Below are positions 52,029-61,729 of a stretch of 64,000 nucleotides of DNA, one piece after another. The stretch comes from Prauserella flavalba. Its GTDB lineage: Bacteria > Actinomycetota > Actinomycetes > Mycobacteriales > Pseudonocardiaceae. Location of the stretch: positions 1 through 64,000 of the forward strand of contig NZ_MASU01000017.1 in the NCBI RefSeq assembly GCF_003202235.1. Direction: 5' to 3'. A program made the translations under genes and the position numbers. Below the pieces are notes generated by a model, which was not told the DNA's origin, did no database searches, and was given only the letters and a program-made list of their open reading frames with translations. Positions within the stretch are counted from its first letter, which is position 1. Each line of letters starts with the position of its first letter.

Positions 52029-52421
52029 TTGATCGTCCGCACACTCGACGAGGTCACCGACACCGACGCCGACATCAAGACGCCGAACTGGCGGAGCAAG
52101 CGCATCCTGCTCGCCAAGGACAAGGCCGGCTTCTCGGTGCACGAGACCACGTTGTACGCGGGTACCGTCAACGACTTCTGGTACGCCAACCACATCGAGG
52201 CCGTCTTCGTCGTCGAGGGCGAAGGTGAGATCACGAACAAGGCGACCGGCGAGACCCACCAGCTCAAGCCCGGTTCGCTCTACCTGCTGAACGACCACGA
52301 CAAGCACCAGGTCCGGCCGAAGACCGAGATGCGCACCGTCTGCGTCTTCAACCCGCCGGTGACCGGCCGCGAGGTTCACGACGAAAACGGCGTGTACCCG
52401 CTCGTGGTCGAAGAGGACTGA
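52029..52421 (+). CDS. ectC: Ectoine synthase
   Basis: This 130-residue cupin-fold enzyme cyclises N-acetyl-diaminobutyrate to ectoine. [44 protein letters not shown] and [13 protein letters not shown] are conserved EctC blocks. TTG start at 52029 preceded by gagaaagggag. It lies 33 bases after ectB. Confidence 0.96.
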   Translation: MIVRTLDEVTDTDADIKTPNWRSKRILLAKDKAGFSVHETTLYAGTVNDFWYANHIEAVFVVEGEGEITNKATGETHQLKPGSLYLLNDHDKHQVRPKTEMRTVCVFNPPVTGREVHDENGVYPLVVEED

Positions 52422-52444
52422 CTGACTGCCGCGACTTCGCGATA

Positions 52445-52478
52445 GGCGTGCCGGGGTCCCCAGCGGCCCCGGCACGCC
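52445..52478 (+). terminator. Strong hairpin between ectC and ectD
   Basis: A perfect 12-bp stem, ggcgtgccgggg (52445-52456) with ccccggcacgcc (52467-52478), and a 10-base loop. Outside it, cgcgat and atcgcg can extend the stem over a small bulge. No T-run follows, so it may be a partial terminator or an mRNA stability or processing element that lowers ectD relative to ectABC. Confidence 0.7.
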
Positions 52479-52545
52479 GCATCGCGAACCCCGAGGGGGC
52501 ACAGAAAAACAAACAAAAGAGTGGCACTCGTAGGAGGCGAGTAAT

Positions 52546-53448
52546 TTGACTCTCGCAGAGAGCCGGATTGAGGACAGTTATCCAACCCGTGTGGTCGGTG
52601 AGGCACAGCTGCTCGAACGGGCTGATCCCACCGTGTGGGGCGCCGAGGGAGACGGGCCGTTCGATGCGGCCGGACTCGCCTCACACGAGGCGAAGGGCTA
52701 CACGATCATCGAGGGCCTGCTGTCGCCCGCCGAGGTGCAGGGTTACTGGCAGGAACTCGTACGGCTCTCGTCGGACTCCGAACTCAAGGCCGACGAGCGC
52801 GTGATCACCGAGAAGAAGTCCGGCGAGGTTCGGTCGATCTTCGAGGTGCACAAGATCAGCGAGCTGATCAGTGAACTGGTGCGCGACCCGCGCATCCTCG
52901 ACCGGGCCAGGCAGATCCTGGGCTCGGAGGTCTACATCCACCAGAGCCGCGTGAACTACATGCCGGGGTTCAAGGGCTCGGGCTTCTACTGGCACTCCGA
53001 CTTCGAGACGTGGCACGCCGAGGACGGGATGCCGAAGCCGCGCGCGGTGAGCTGCTCGATCGCGCTCACCGACAACTACCCCTTCAACGGGGGCCTGATG
53101 GTCATGCCCGGCTCGCAGCGCACGTTCGTGCAGTGCGTCGGCGCCACGCCGGACGACCACTACAAGGCGTCGCTGAAGGAGCAGGAGATCGGCGTCCCGA
53201 GCGAGCACGACATCACCAAGCTCGCCGCCGAGTACGGCATCGACCAGTTCACGGGCCCCGCGGGCTCCGCGCTGTTCTTCGACTCGAACATCATGCACGG
53301 CTCGGGCAACAACATCACCCCGTACCCGCGCTCGAACATCTTCCTGGTGTTCAACAGCGTCGAGAACGCGCTGCAGGAGCCGTTCGCGGCCAGCAAGCCC
53401 CGGCCGACCTTCATCGGCAGCAGGGACTTCACTCCGGTCACTCGCTGA
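52546..53448 (+). CDS. ectD: Ectoine 5-hydroxylase
   Basis: This 300-residue Fe(II)/2-oxoglutarate dioxygenase makes 5-hydroxyectoine. The hallmark block around residues 131-160 contains GFYWHSDFETWHAED with iron ligands His150 and Asp152; the third ligand is His251 in NIMHGSGNN. TTG start at 52546 with aggaggcgag upstream. It is separated from ectC by 124 bases holding a strong hairpin. Confidence 0.96.
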   Translation: MTLAESRIEDSYPTRVVGEAQLLERADPTVWGAEGDGPFDAAGLASHEAKGYTIIEGLLSPAEVQGYWQELVRLSSDSELKADERVITEKKSGEVRSIFEVHKISELISELVRDPRILDRARQILGSEVYIHQSRVNYMPGFKGSGFYWHSDFETWHAEDGMPKPRAVSCSIALTDNYPFNGGLMVMPGSQRTFVQCVGATPDDHYKASLKEQEIGVPSEHDITKLAAEYGIDQFTGPAGSALFFDSNIMHGSGNNITPYPRSNIFLVFNSVENALQEPFAASKPRPTFIGSRDFTPVTR

Positions 53449-53563
53449 TCCGCGGGTAAGCGATTGGTAACCGGCCGTGCCGGGGTGGTTGTAGCTGCCT
53501 CGGCGCGGCCTGTTACCGTGTCGCACACCTCATCGCGTGACCGATGAGGTGATCGTGGCCCCA

Positions 53564-53672
53564 GTGGCGCGGGTGGCTCCTTGCTCGGGGTGAGTCCGCA
53601 CCGGTCGGCCACGAAGCGAGTAGGAGTGAGTACGGCCCCGCGCCACCAGATCGGGACTGGTGGCACGGGGTC
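53564..53672 (+). promoter_or_regulatory. Structured region with alternative pairings upstream of vapBC
   Basis: Segment A, gtggcgcggg (53564-53573), can pair perfectly with cccgcgccac (53637-53646). That same stretch is part of a second hairpin, 53634-53649 with 53657-53672 (15 of 16 pairs including one G-U, 7-base loop). The two folds exclude each other, as in attenuators. No T-run follows. It may be the ectD 3' end, a small RNA, or a leader. The gap 53449-53737 (289 bases) has no gene; tactat just before vapB at 53725-53730 may be a promoter -10 element. Confidence 0.4.
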
Positions 53673-53737
53673 GTATTCATGTCTGCGGGCCGTTCGAAAC
53701 CGCTGGTCACGGCGTTGTGGGTGGTACTATATATGGC

Positions 53738-53980
53738 ATGGTGAAGACGACCGTGTATCTGCCCGACGATCTCGAGGTCCGCCTGGACGCCGAGGCGGCG
53801 GCTACCGGCGTCAGCAAGGCGGAACTGATCAGGCGCGGTATCGCGCTGCTGCTCGACTCGTCGTCCCGGCCCAAGCAGGCTCGTTCACTTCCCGTGTTCA
53901 CGAGCGGCCGGCCGAAGACCCCTGACGAGCTGGACGACGCCGTCTACGAACACATCAAGGATCGTTCGACCCGCCGATGA
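53738..53980 (+). CDS. vapB: Ribbon-helix-helix antitoxin (VapB type)
   Basis: This 80-residue protein opens with the RHH DNA-binding fold VKTTVYLPDDLEVRLDAEA through GVSKAELIRRGIALLL, followed by a flexible basic tail that should wrap and block the toxin. ATG 53738 overlaps by 4 bases with vapC at the other end. It probably represses its own operon from the AT-rich promoter directly upstream. Confidence 0.88.
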   Translation: MVKTTVYLPDDLEVRLDAEAAATGVSKAELIRRGIALLLDSSSRPKQARSLPVFTSGRPKTPDELDDAVYEHIKDRSTRR

Positions 53981-54414
53981 TCATCGTTGCCGACACCTCG
54001 GCGTTGTACGCGGCGTTCGACGCCTCCCAGCCAGAGCACGCCAAGGCGCTGGCGGTGATGGAGAACGAGACGCTCGCGATCTCTCCGCTGGTGATCACGG
54101 AGCTCGATCACCTGGTGCACCGCGACATCGGCTTTCCGGCTGCCATGCAGGTGGTGGAGGCCCTCGCCGCTCGGATGGCCGACGGCCAGTACCGGCTCGC
54201 CGAGCTCAAGCACGGTGACCTCACCGTGGCACAGGAGGTCAGGGCCAAGTACGAGGACCTGCGCCTCGACCTGGCAGACGCGGTCGGCGTCGTGCTCGCC
54301 CACCGGTACCACACCGATCGCGTGTTCACGCTCGACCAACGCGACTACCGGGCGATGACGCCGTTGACGCCGCGGTTCCGCTCGTTCCGCGTCCTCCCCG
54401 CGGACGGCGGATGA
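53977..54414 (+). CDS. vapC: PIN-domain ribonuclease toxin (VapC type)
   Basis: This 145-residue PIN nuclease has acidic residues Asp6 in VADTSALYAAF, Glu in VITELDHLVHRD, Asp in LDLADAVGVVLAHRY and a last acidic position in TLDQRDYR. VapC toxins cut tRNA or rRNA. It overlaps vapB (ATGA), the standard antitoxin-first arrangement, and converges on the next gene with only 9 bases between. Confidence 0.9.
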   Translation: MIIVADTSALYAAFDASQPEHAKALAVMENETLAISPLVITELDHLVHRDIGFPAAMQVVEALAARMADGQYRLAELKHGDLTVAQEVRAKYEDLRLDLADAVGVVLAHRYHTDRVFTLDQRDYRAMTPLTPRFRSFRVLPADGG

Positions 54415-54423
54415 CGGGCCGCC

Positions 54424-55302
54424 TCAGTCGAAGAGGCTCGTCTCCGAGTGGATCTCCAGCAGTTCGTACACCGGACGGCCGCGCCGCCCGTCGATCGTCG
54501 TCGTCCTGACCACGCGCAGTCGCGCCGTCACCGGACGATCGAGGTTGAGCTTGATCTCGTCCAGCAGGTCCGGCGCCACGGCGCCCTGGATGGTGCTGCC
54601 GGTGTCGCGCTCCAGATAGAAGATGCGCCGCCGGGTCCGCACGCCATCGAGCCTGCCGGTCACCGTCTCGTAGCCGACGTCCTCACGCGACTCCCGCAGG
54701 CTGCTCTGCAGCACCCGCGCCTGCTCGGTCGTCATGCTCCGCATCAGCTCGTCGCCGCTGGTCGGCGTGAGCGACAGCCCGAGGCTCGACGTCTTCATCA
54801 CCGCGTTGACGATGTCGCTCACGGCGTTGCGCACGGTGTCGCGCTGCAGCAGCACCGCGTCGAGCGCGCCGTCGTCGGAGCCGTTGGCCGGCAGGAAGTC
54901 GCACAGCTCCTTGACCGCCCGCTCCGACAGCGTCTCGATGCCGTCGTTGATGAGCGCGTCGGGCGCGGCCGTCTCCGGGAAACCGAAGAACATCGCGTTG
55001 CCCGCCTGCCCGCGCTGGATCAGCGGCGCCTTCTCGCGGTCGGCAGGCTGCACGTAGGTGATCTCGCCCTGCGGGTTGCGTACGATGTGGCCGATCTTGG
55101 CCGTCGCGTCCTGCAACGCCTTGCTGATGTCGGAGAAGGTGTACGCGTCGAGCTGGGAGGAGCCGAGCAGCGACACCCGCAGCAGCGGCGAGCGGGACGT
55201 GCGCTCGAACTTGGCGTACGCGGCCATCGCCGACGCCCTCGCCAGGTCGTCGAGCCACGTGCCGCCGGGGATGTTCTCGGCGACGCTACGGAAGACGCTC
55301 AC
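54424..55302 (-). CDS. Uncharacterised partner of the DUF6932-like gene
   Basis: This 292-residue soluble protein starts with GTG at 55302, overlapping the upstream gene by GTGA; ggagg lies just before. I do not recognise it. Notable stretches: ASAMAAYAKFERTSRSPLLRV, FSDISKALQDATAKIGHIVRN, and a C-terminal beta-rich part DLLDEIKLNLDRPVTARLRVVRTT. The central region is helical with LLQRDTVRNAVSDIVNAVMKT. No membrane segment. The tight coupling to a nucleotidyltransferase-like gene suggests the two act as a pair. Confidence 0.65.
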   Translation of the reverse strand: MSVFRSVAENIPGGTWLDDLARASAMAAYAKFERTSRSPLLRVSLLGSSQLDAYTFSDISKALQDATAKIGHIVRNPQGEITYVQPADREKAPLIQRGQAGNAMFFGFPETAAPDALINDGIETLSERAVKELCDFLPANGSDDGALDAVLLQRDTVRNAVSDIVNAVMKTSSLGLSLTPTSGDELMRSMTTEQARVLQSSLRESREDVGYETVTGRLDGVRTRRRIFYLERDTGSTIQGAVAPDLLDEIKLNLDRPVTARLRVVRTTTIDGRRGRPVYELLEIHSETSLFD

Positions 55303-55790
55303 CAGGTCACCTCCGCGAAGCCCTTGACGATGCCGTCGACGGGTCCGCGTGACCACGTCTGCTCCCACGCCTCCTCGTCGCCGGGGTGACAGAGAAAGCC
55401 GTCGAGCAGCCCGCCGACCGGCTGCACCTGCTCCAGGTACATCGCGGGCTGCTCGGCGATCACGCCACGCAGGGTGAGCTGCCCGTACAGTGCCGCACGG
55501 GCCGGGCCGCCGAGCCGCTTGAGGCTGCCCCAGTCGTCGGGGATCAGCACGACGTCGACGTCCTGCGGCAACTGCTCGCTGCGCACGGTGATGGTGCCGC
55601 CGACCCAGGCCCGCCCCGACGGAATCAGGCGGGTCACGACCCCGAGGTAGCCACTGAGGGCGCTGAAGAGCACCTCGCGCTCGTTGCGGTGCGGGGCGTC
55701 CCACACGAACCGCTCGTAGAGGTCGGAGAGATCGGCGGGGTGACGGCCGGGTGGCAAGACGTTGTCCGAGGTCCAATGCGGGAGCGGCAT
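55299..55790 (-). CDS. DUF6932-like protein, nucleotidyltransferase-fold
   Basis: This 163-residue protein starts LPHWTSDNVLPPGRHPADLSDLYERFV, the LPPGxH...RF beginning of DUF6932, followed by WVGGTITVRSEQLPQDVDVVLIPDDW. The Gly-Gly start of that segment and the Asp-x-Asp fit the minimal nucleotidyltransferase active site (MNT/AbiEii type). ATG 55790 with aagga upstream. Proteins of this type often sit in toxin-antitoxin or defence loci. The stop overlaps the partner gene. Confidence 0.68.
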   Translation of the reverse strand: MPLPHWTSDNVLPPGRHPADLSDLYERFVWDAPHRNEREVLFSALSGYLGVVTRLIPSGRAWVGGTITVRSEQLPQDVDVVLIPDDWGSLKRLGGPARAALYGQLTLRGVIAEQPAMYLEQVQPVGGLLDGFLCHPGDEEAWEQTWSRGPVDGIVKGFAEVTW

Positions 55791-55892
55791 CAACGTTCCT
55801 TACCTCGTCCTCGAACGCACCCGGTGACCCACACCCGCCAGGCAGGGGGTGACCGGGTGCAGCGAATTTATCAGCAGCGGGTGAGCGGCGAG

Positions 55893-56237
55893 TCAGCCGC
55901 CTCGCCGGGACTGCCGGTCCTCGCTCGCCGCGGCGTCGTCCTCGTCGGGCCACTCGTTGCGGACGTGCCACGCCCGCCGGGGCGGGAGCGTGCCCTCCTG
56001 ATGGCCGAGGTCAGGCGGGGGTTCCGAAGCGTCCGGCACCACCGGGGGCAGCGCGCCGACGGTGGGCAGGTGCCGGGTCGCCTCTTCCTCGGCCGGTGGC
56101 GGCGCCGCGAGGGGCGGGGAGTGCCGCTCGTACGGGCGTTGCCGCGAAGGGCGCCGGAACAGCAGCGCGGTGAGCCCGGCGCCGAGTGCGAACGAGATCA
56201 GCAGCCAAAGCCAGATCTGACCGAACAACCACAGCAT
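55893..56237 (-). CDS. Small single-pass membrane protein (ArfB-like position)
   Basis: This 114-residue protein has an N-terminal membrane helix LFGQIWLWLLISFALGAGLTALLF and a Pro- and acidic-rich cytoplasmic tail. ATG 56237 follows gggggag. It lies 14 bases after the OmpA-domain gene on the same strand, like the small membrane proteins that follow arfA in mycobacteria. The sequence match to ArfB itself is not certain. Confidence 0.65.
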   Translation of the reverse strand: MLWLFGQIWLWLLISFALGAGLTALLFRRPSRQRPYERHSPPLAAPPPAEEEATRHLPTVGALPPVVPDASEPPPDLGHQEGTLPPRRAWHVRNEWPDEDDAAASEDRQSRRGG

Positions 56238-56251
56238 CGATCTCCCCCTTC

Positions 56252-56929
56252 TCACCGCACCGTGATCTCCACCCGCCGGTCGGCGCTGGTGTCCCCGCTC
56301 GGACTGAGTGGACGTGTGTCGCCGTAGCCGATGGCCGTGACCCTGGTGTTGGCGATGCCCGACGCGATCAGCCGCTGGGCCACCGCGTCGGCCCGCGCCT
56401 GCGACAGCGCCCGCGCGCCGGCGGGGTCTCCGCCGGGCAGGCGTGCGACGTGCCCGCCGACGTCGAAGCGCACATCGGTGGGCGTGGTACCGAGCAGGTC
56501 GAGCACGGCGGTCATCGCGCTTTCCCCCTCAGGGGTGAGCACGGCGGTGTCCGGCTGGAACGAGATCGGCTGCGTCGCCAGCAGCCCGTCGAGCTCGGCC
56601 TGCAACCGCTGCCGGACATCCTGAGGCACCCCCGGTTTCCGTTTCGTGGTGGGCTCGGCGGCCTCGGCGGTGCGGACCCCCTCCACACCCGCCACCACGC
56701 CGACCGCCCATTCGGCCTCGCGGCCGGACACCCCGGACACGGTCCCGTCCCTGCCGTCGAAGCTGACGGAGGCCGCGGACAGCCCGGCGTGGGCGAGTGC
56801 GGACCGTGACCGGGCAAGCAGATCCGACTCGATCCCATCGGCCTCGAATCGAGTCGCGAGGAAGGCGAGCACGCCCGTCACCAGCAGCGCGAGCGGAACC
56901 AGCCACCGCCGGCCTCCACCACCGGACAT
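56252..56929 (-). CDS. ArfA-like protein: membrane anchor, BON-like and OmpA domains
   Basis: This 225-residue protein has one N-terminal membrane helix (WLVPLALLVTGVLAFLA), a BON-like region (LARSRSALAHAGLSAASVSFDGRDGTVSG) and a C-terminal OmpA peptidoglycan-binding domain ending VTAIGYGDTRPLSPSGDTSADRRVEI. This matches the layout of mycobacterial ArfA (OmpATb, Rv0899). Expected to sit in the cell envelope and touch peptidoglycan. Confidence 0.82.
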   Translation of the reverse strand: MSGGGGRRWLVPLALLVTGVLAFLATRFEADGIESDLLARSRSALAHAGLSAASVSFDGRDGTVSGVSGREAEWAVGVVAGVEGVRTAEAAEPTTKRKPGVPQDVRQRLQAELDGLLATQPISFQPDTAVLTPEGESAMTAVLDLLGTTPTDVRFDVGGHVARLPGGDPAGARALSQARADAVAQRLIASGIANTRVTAIGYGDTRPLSPSGDTSADRRVEITVR

Positions 56930-56985
56930 GAACCGACTGTAAACGCGCCCTCGCGCAACCGCGAAACTTCAACGCCTGGCCCCTC

Positions 56986-57040
56986 CGCAGTGAAGGCCAC
57001 CTTCACTGCGTTCAAAGCAGTGAAGGTGGCCTTCACTGCG
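56986..57040. repeat. AAGGCCACC-family palindrome
   Basis: Arms at 56986-57010 and 57016-57040 match at 24 of 25 positions around the loop ttcaa. Each arm is itself a small palindrome (agtgaagg...ccttcact). It lies between the OmpA-domain gene start and the IS21 element. 56930-57105 has no gene. Confidence 0.88.
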
Positions 57041-57169
57041 GCAGCCGGGCGCTGAGGTGGGCATCTACCTCGTCTTCGCAGGGTGCTTGCGTTCACGAGC
57101 CCGTCTGTCGACGACGCCCGAATCTGAGGCCGTTGTGACGCTCGAAAATGAGGCCACCGGTCGGTGTGT

Positions 57170-59178
<2,009 letters not shown>

Positions 59179-59334
59179 CCATCCAATCTGTCTGGGTGGC
59201 CTCGTTTTCGAGCGTCGCTACGGCCTCGTTTTCGAGCGTCGTCGACACCGTCCAAGACGATCAACCGCGGACGGCGACCAGGGCGCTACACTTCCGCGTC
59301 CGTTCGCGTTTCGCCAGGTTGACAGGGGTTCCGC

Positions 59335-59877
59335 ATGTCGCATCACGCTGGTGTCGTCACATTGCCAGCCGACTTCGTCGGGCGACCGGGAAACCTGCCA
59401 CGCCATTGTTCGCGACACGGTTTGCGTGCCGTCCGGGAGAGGGACTTCGTCCTCCAGTCAAAGGTGAAGATCGAGGGAAATCGGTTCACTCAAGTGGGTC
59501 GCCGGGGTGTTCTCGGGATGGCGGAACGGCTCGATCAGCATGGGAAAAAGGTACGAACCACCGACGTCAAGGGCTGGCCGCTCTGCCGGAAGTGCGTCCG
59601 TACCAGGGCACTCTGGCTGGCTGCCGCCTCCGCCTTGTTCTTCGGCGGCCTGGCGGCTTTCGCGGGCTCGCTGATCGTGAGCGCGATCGCCGATGGCATG
59701 CCGTGGCTGGCCGGCGTGGCCGTCGCTGGATTCGTGCTGATGCCACTTGCCGCGGTCCCGTTCGTGTTGGGGAGCCTGCCCCGGCTGACCAGGGCGCAGA
59801 CCTCGCCCGATGGCGCCTCAGTGGTGATTGAGAACCCCAGCCCGGCCTTCACGGCCGAACTGCCGTCGACCCGTTGA
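59335..59877 (+). CDS. Two-helix membrane protein with Cys motifs, unknown
   Basis: This 180-residue protein has an N-terminal soluble part with RHCSRHGL and WPLCRKCVRTRA (Cys positions near 25, 84 and 87) that could hold a metal, then two membrane segments (LWLAAASALFFGGLAAFAGSL; VAVAGFVLMPLAAVPFVLG) and a short tail. ATG at 59335. It starts 87 bases after the IS21 right end, so its original upstream region may have been cut off. Family not recognised. Confidence 0.6.
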   Translation: MSHHAGVVTLPADFVGRPGNLPRHCSRHGLRAVRERDFVLQSKVKIEGNRFTQVGRRGVLGMAERLDQHGKKVRTTDVKGWPLCRKCVRTRALWLAAASALFFGGLAAFAGSLIVSAIADGMPWLAGVAVAGFVLMPLAAVPFVLGSLPRLTRAQTSPDGASVVIENPSPAFTAELPSTR

Positions 59878-59920
59878 CCGGTTCGAGTCGGCGTGGTGGC
59901 TCGCCGCCGCATGGCCCCTC

Positions 59921-59975
59921 CGCAGTGAAGGCCACCATGCCTGCGTTCAACGCAGGCATGGTGGCCTTCACCGCG
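59921..59975. repeat. AAGGCCACC-family palindrome
   Basis: Arms at 59921-59945 and 59951-59975 pair at 24 of 25 positions around ttcaa. The inner arm reads catgcctgcg where the copy at 56986 has cttcactgcg, and the other arm changes to match, so pairing is kept while sequence is not. Confidence 0.9.
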
Positions 59976-60000
59976 GCGGCCGGGTGCTGAGGGCTGGGGG

Positions 60001-60807
60001 CTAGTTCTCCGCGGGTTCGATCAGGGTCGTGGCGGCGGGGCGTTCGACCAGCGGGGTCAGGCGCGGGCGCTTGGGGGTGATGCCGTCGCCCATCGACTCC
60101 CCGCGCAGGTGCCTGCGGATCCACGGCAGCAGGTGCACCCTGGTCCATTCGAGGTCGGAGCGGCGCAGCGTGAGCCAGTTCGGGTGCCCGTCGGTCTCCG
60201 GCCACGGCTCGCGCCAGTCGGCCGGGGTCGGCACCCCGAGCGCCTCGGCGGTCCGCAGCGCGATCCTCCGGTGGCCCTCTGGCGTGAAGTGCAGGCGGTC
60301 GTCGCTCCACGCGCGGACGTCGTGCAGCGCGTCCATCGCCCACAGGTCGACGACCTTCGCGCCGTGCCGCTCCGCGATGGCCCACAGGTGCGCGTTGTAG
60401 ATGGCGACCTTGCCGCGCAGGATGCTCATCACCGACATGCGCTTGGTGTCGGGGCCCGTGAAGATCACCACCTCTATGCCGGCCCCGCGCAGCGCGCCGA
60501 TGCCCTCCTCGAAGGCGGCCGCGACGGCGTCGACGTCGGCGCCGGGCACGATGATGTCGTTGCCGCCCGCACAGACCGTGACCAGGTCGGGGCGGGTCTC
60601 CAGCGCGATCGGCAGCTGTTCGCTCATGATCTCGGCGAGCAGCTTGCCCCTGATGGCGAGGTTGGCGTAGGCGAACTCGGGGCGTCCGCCGGCGAGGATC
60701 TCGGCGAGGCGATCGGCCCATCCTCGGAAGCTGCCATCCGGCAAGGGGTCGTTGAGCCCCTCCGTGAAGCTGTCTCCGATGGCGACGTAGCTGTTGTATC
60801 CGGTCAC
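60001..60807 (-). CDS. SGNH/GDSL-type hydrolase
   Basis: This 268-residue protein has block I AIGDSFTEGLND with nucleophile Ser, block III CAGGNDIIVPG with Asn, and block V WSDDRLHFTPEGHRR with Asp and His. GTG 60807 has gagggaga. No signal peptide seen, so a cytoplasmic esterase or lipase-like enzyme; substrate unknown. Confidence 0.88.
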   Translation of the reverse strand: MTGYNSYVAIGDSFTEGLNDPLPDGSFRGWADRLAEILAGGRPEFAYANLAIRGKLLAEIMSEQLPIALETRPDLVTVCAGGNDIIVPGADVDAVAAAFEEGIGALRGAGIEVVIFTGPDTKRMSVMSILRGKVAIYNAHLWAIAERHGAKVVDLWAMDALHDVRAWSDDRLHFTPEGHRRIALRTAEALGVPTPADWREPWPETDGHPNWLTLRRSDLEWTRVHLLPWIRRHLRGESMGDGITPKRPRLTPLVERPAATTLIEPAEN

Positions 60808-61031
60808 GAGGTCTCCCTCCGACAACGCCCTGTGAACCCCTTCTGCTGTCGATCAACAACCGGACGCCCGCCCGCAGTCCCACCTACGAGTGCCCGGCGG
60901 TTTGATCGGACGTCATAGTTTCTTCCTTCGTCGGCCACTTACGCAGCCGTATTACAAGATCGTGCTCAGGCGTGTGGCGAAGGTAACCTGCAAAGGGTGA
61001 CCTAACTTCGCGAATGAGGCAGGCTGGACAC

Positions 61032-61688
61032 GTGACTGACACCCCGACCGAACCCGCTCCCGCCCGCGAGTCGCTCGCGAGCCTGCTGGGCGGGCGCAAG
61101 GGTGCGATCGACGCGAGCCTGCCACCCGTCGCGTTCGTGGCGGGCTGGCTCGCCACCGGCTCGTCCATCGGCTGGGGCGCGCTGACCGCGATCGTGGTGA
61201 GTGTCGCGGTGGGCGCGTTCCGCCTGGTGCGCGGGGACAAGGCCCGCGCCGTGGTGGTGAGCCTCGCCGCGGTGGTCGCCGCCGCGCTCATCGCGCTGCA
61301 CACCGGGAGGGCCGAGGACTTCTTCCTCATCCAGCTGCTGTCCAATGTGGCCAGCGCGCTGCTGTGGGCGGCGAGCATCGTGGTGCGGTGGCCGCTGCTC
61401 GGCGTCGTCGTGGGCTTCGCACTCGGGCAGAAGACCAGGTGGCGCAAGGATCCGGCGCTGCTGAAGGCCTACTCGCGGGCGAGCTGGATCTGGGTGTTCC
61501 TGCAGTACACGCTGCGGGTGCTCGTGTACGGCTCGCTGTGGTGGGCCGGCGAGGTGGTGGCGCTGGGCGTCGCACGCACGGTGCTGTCGTGGCCGTTGGT
61601 GGCCGTGACGGTCGCGGTGAGTGGCTGGGTGTTGTACCGGACGCTGCCGGAGAACCACCCTGGGCTGCGGCACCCTCGGCCGCGGTAG
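61032..61688 (+). CDS. DUF3159 family membrane protein
   Basis: This 218-residue protein starts with GTG at 61032. Five or six membrane segments: ASLPPVAFVAGWLATG, LTAIVVSVAVGAFRLV, VVSLAAVVAAALIAL, WAASIVVRWPLLGVVVG and two near the C terminus. SLLGGRKGAIDASLPP and FGFALGQ-like VGFALGQKTRWRKDPAL are typical of DUF3159, common in actinobacteria, no firm function. Confidence 0.82.
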   Translation: MTDTPTEPAPARESLASLLGGRKGAIDASLPPVAFVAGWLATGSSIGWGALTAIVVSVAVGAFRLVRGDKARAVVVSLAAVVAAALIALHTGRAEDFFLIQLLSNVASALLWAASIVVRWPLLGVVVGFALGQKTRWRKDPALLKAYSRASWIWVFLQYTLRVLVYGSLWWAGEVVALGVARTVLSWPLVAVTVAVSGWVLYRTLPENHPGLRHPRPR

Positions 61689-61691
61689 CGA

Positions 61692-61723
61692 GGGCCCCCG
61701 GCGAGGGGGAGGTCCGGGGGCCC
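61692..61723. terminator. Bidirectional GC-rich hairpin terminator
   Basis: gggcccccgg (61692-61701) and ccgggggccc (61714-61723) form a perfect 10-bp stem with a 12-base loop between two convergent genes. Confidence 0.75.
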
Positions 61724-61729
61724 CGTTGC

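Noticed and set aside
53564-53690. T-box or another known riboswitch upstream of vapBC
   Set aside because: ggtggcac and agtag stretches recall T-box parts, but the full T-box sequence, a specifier hairpin and a downstream aminoacyl-tRNA gene are missing.
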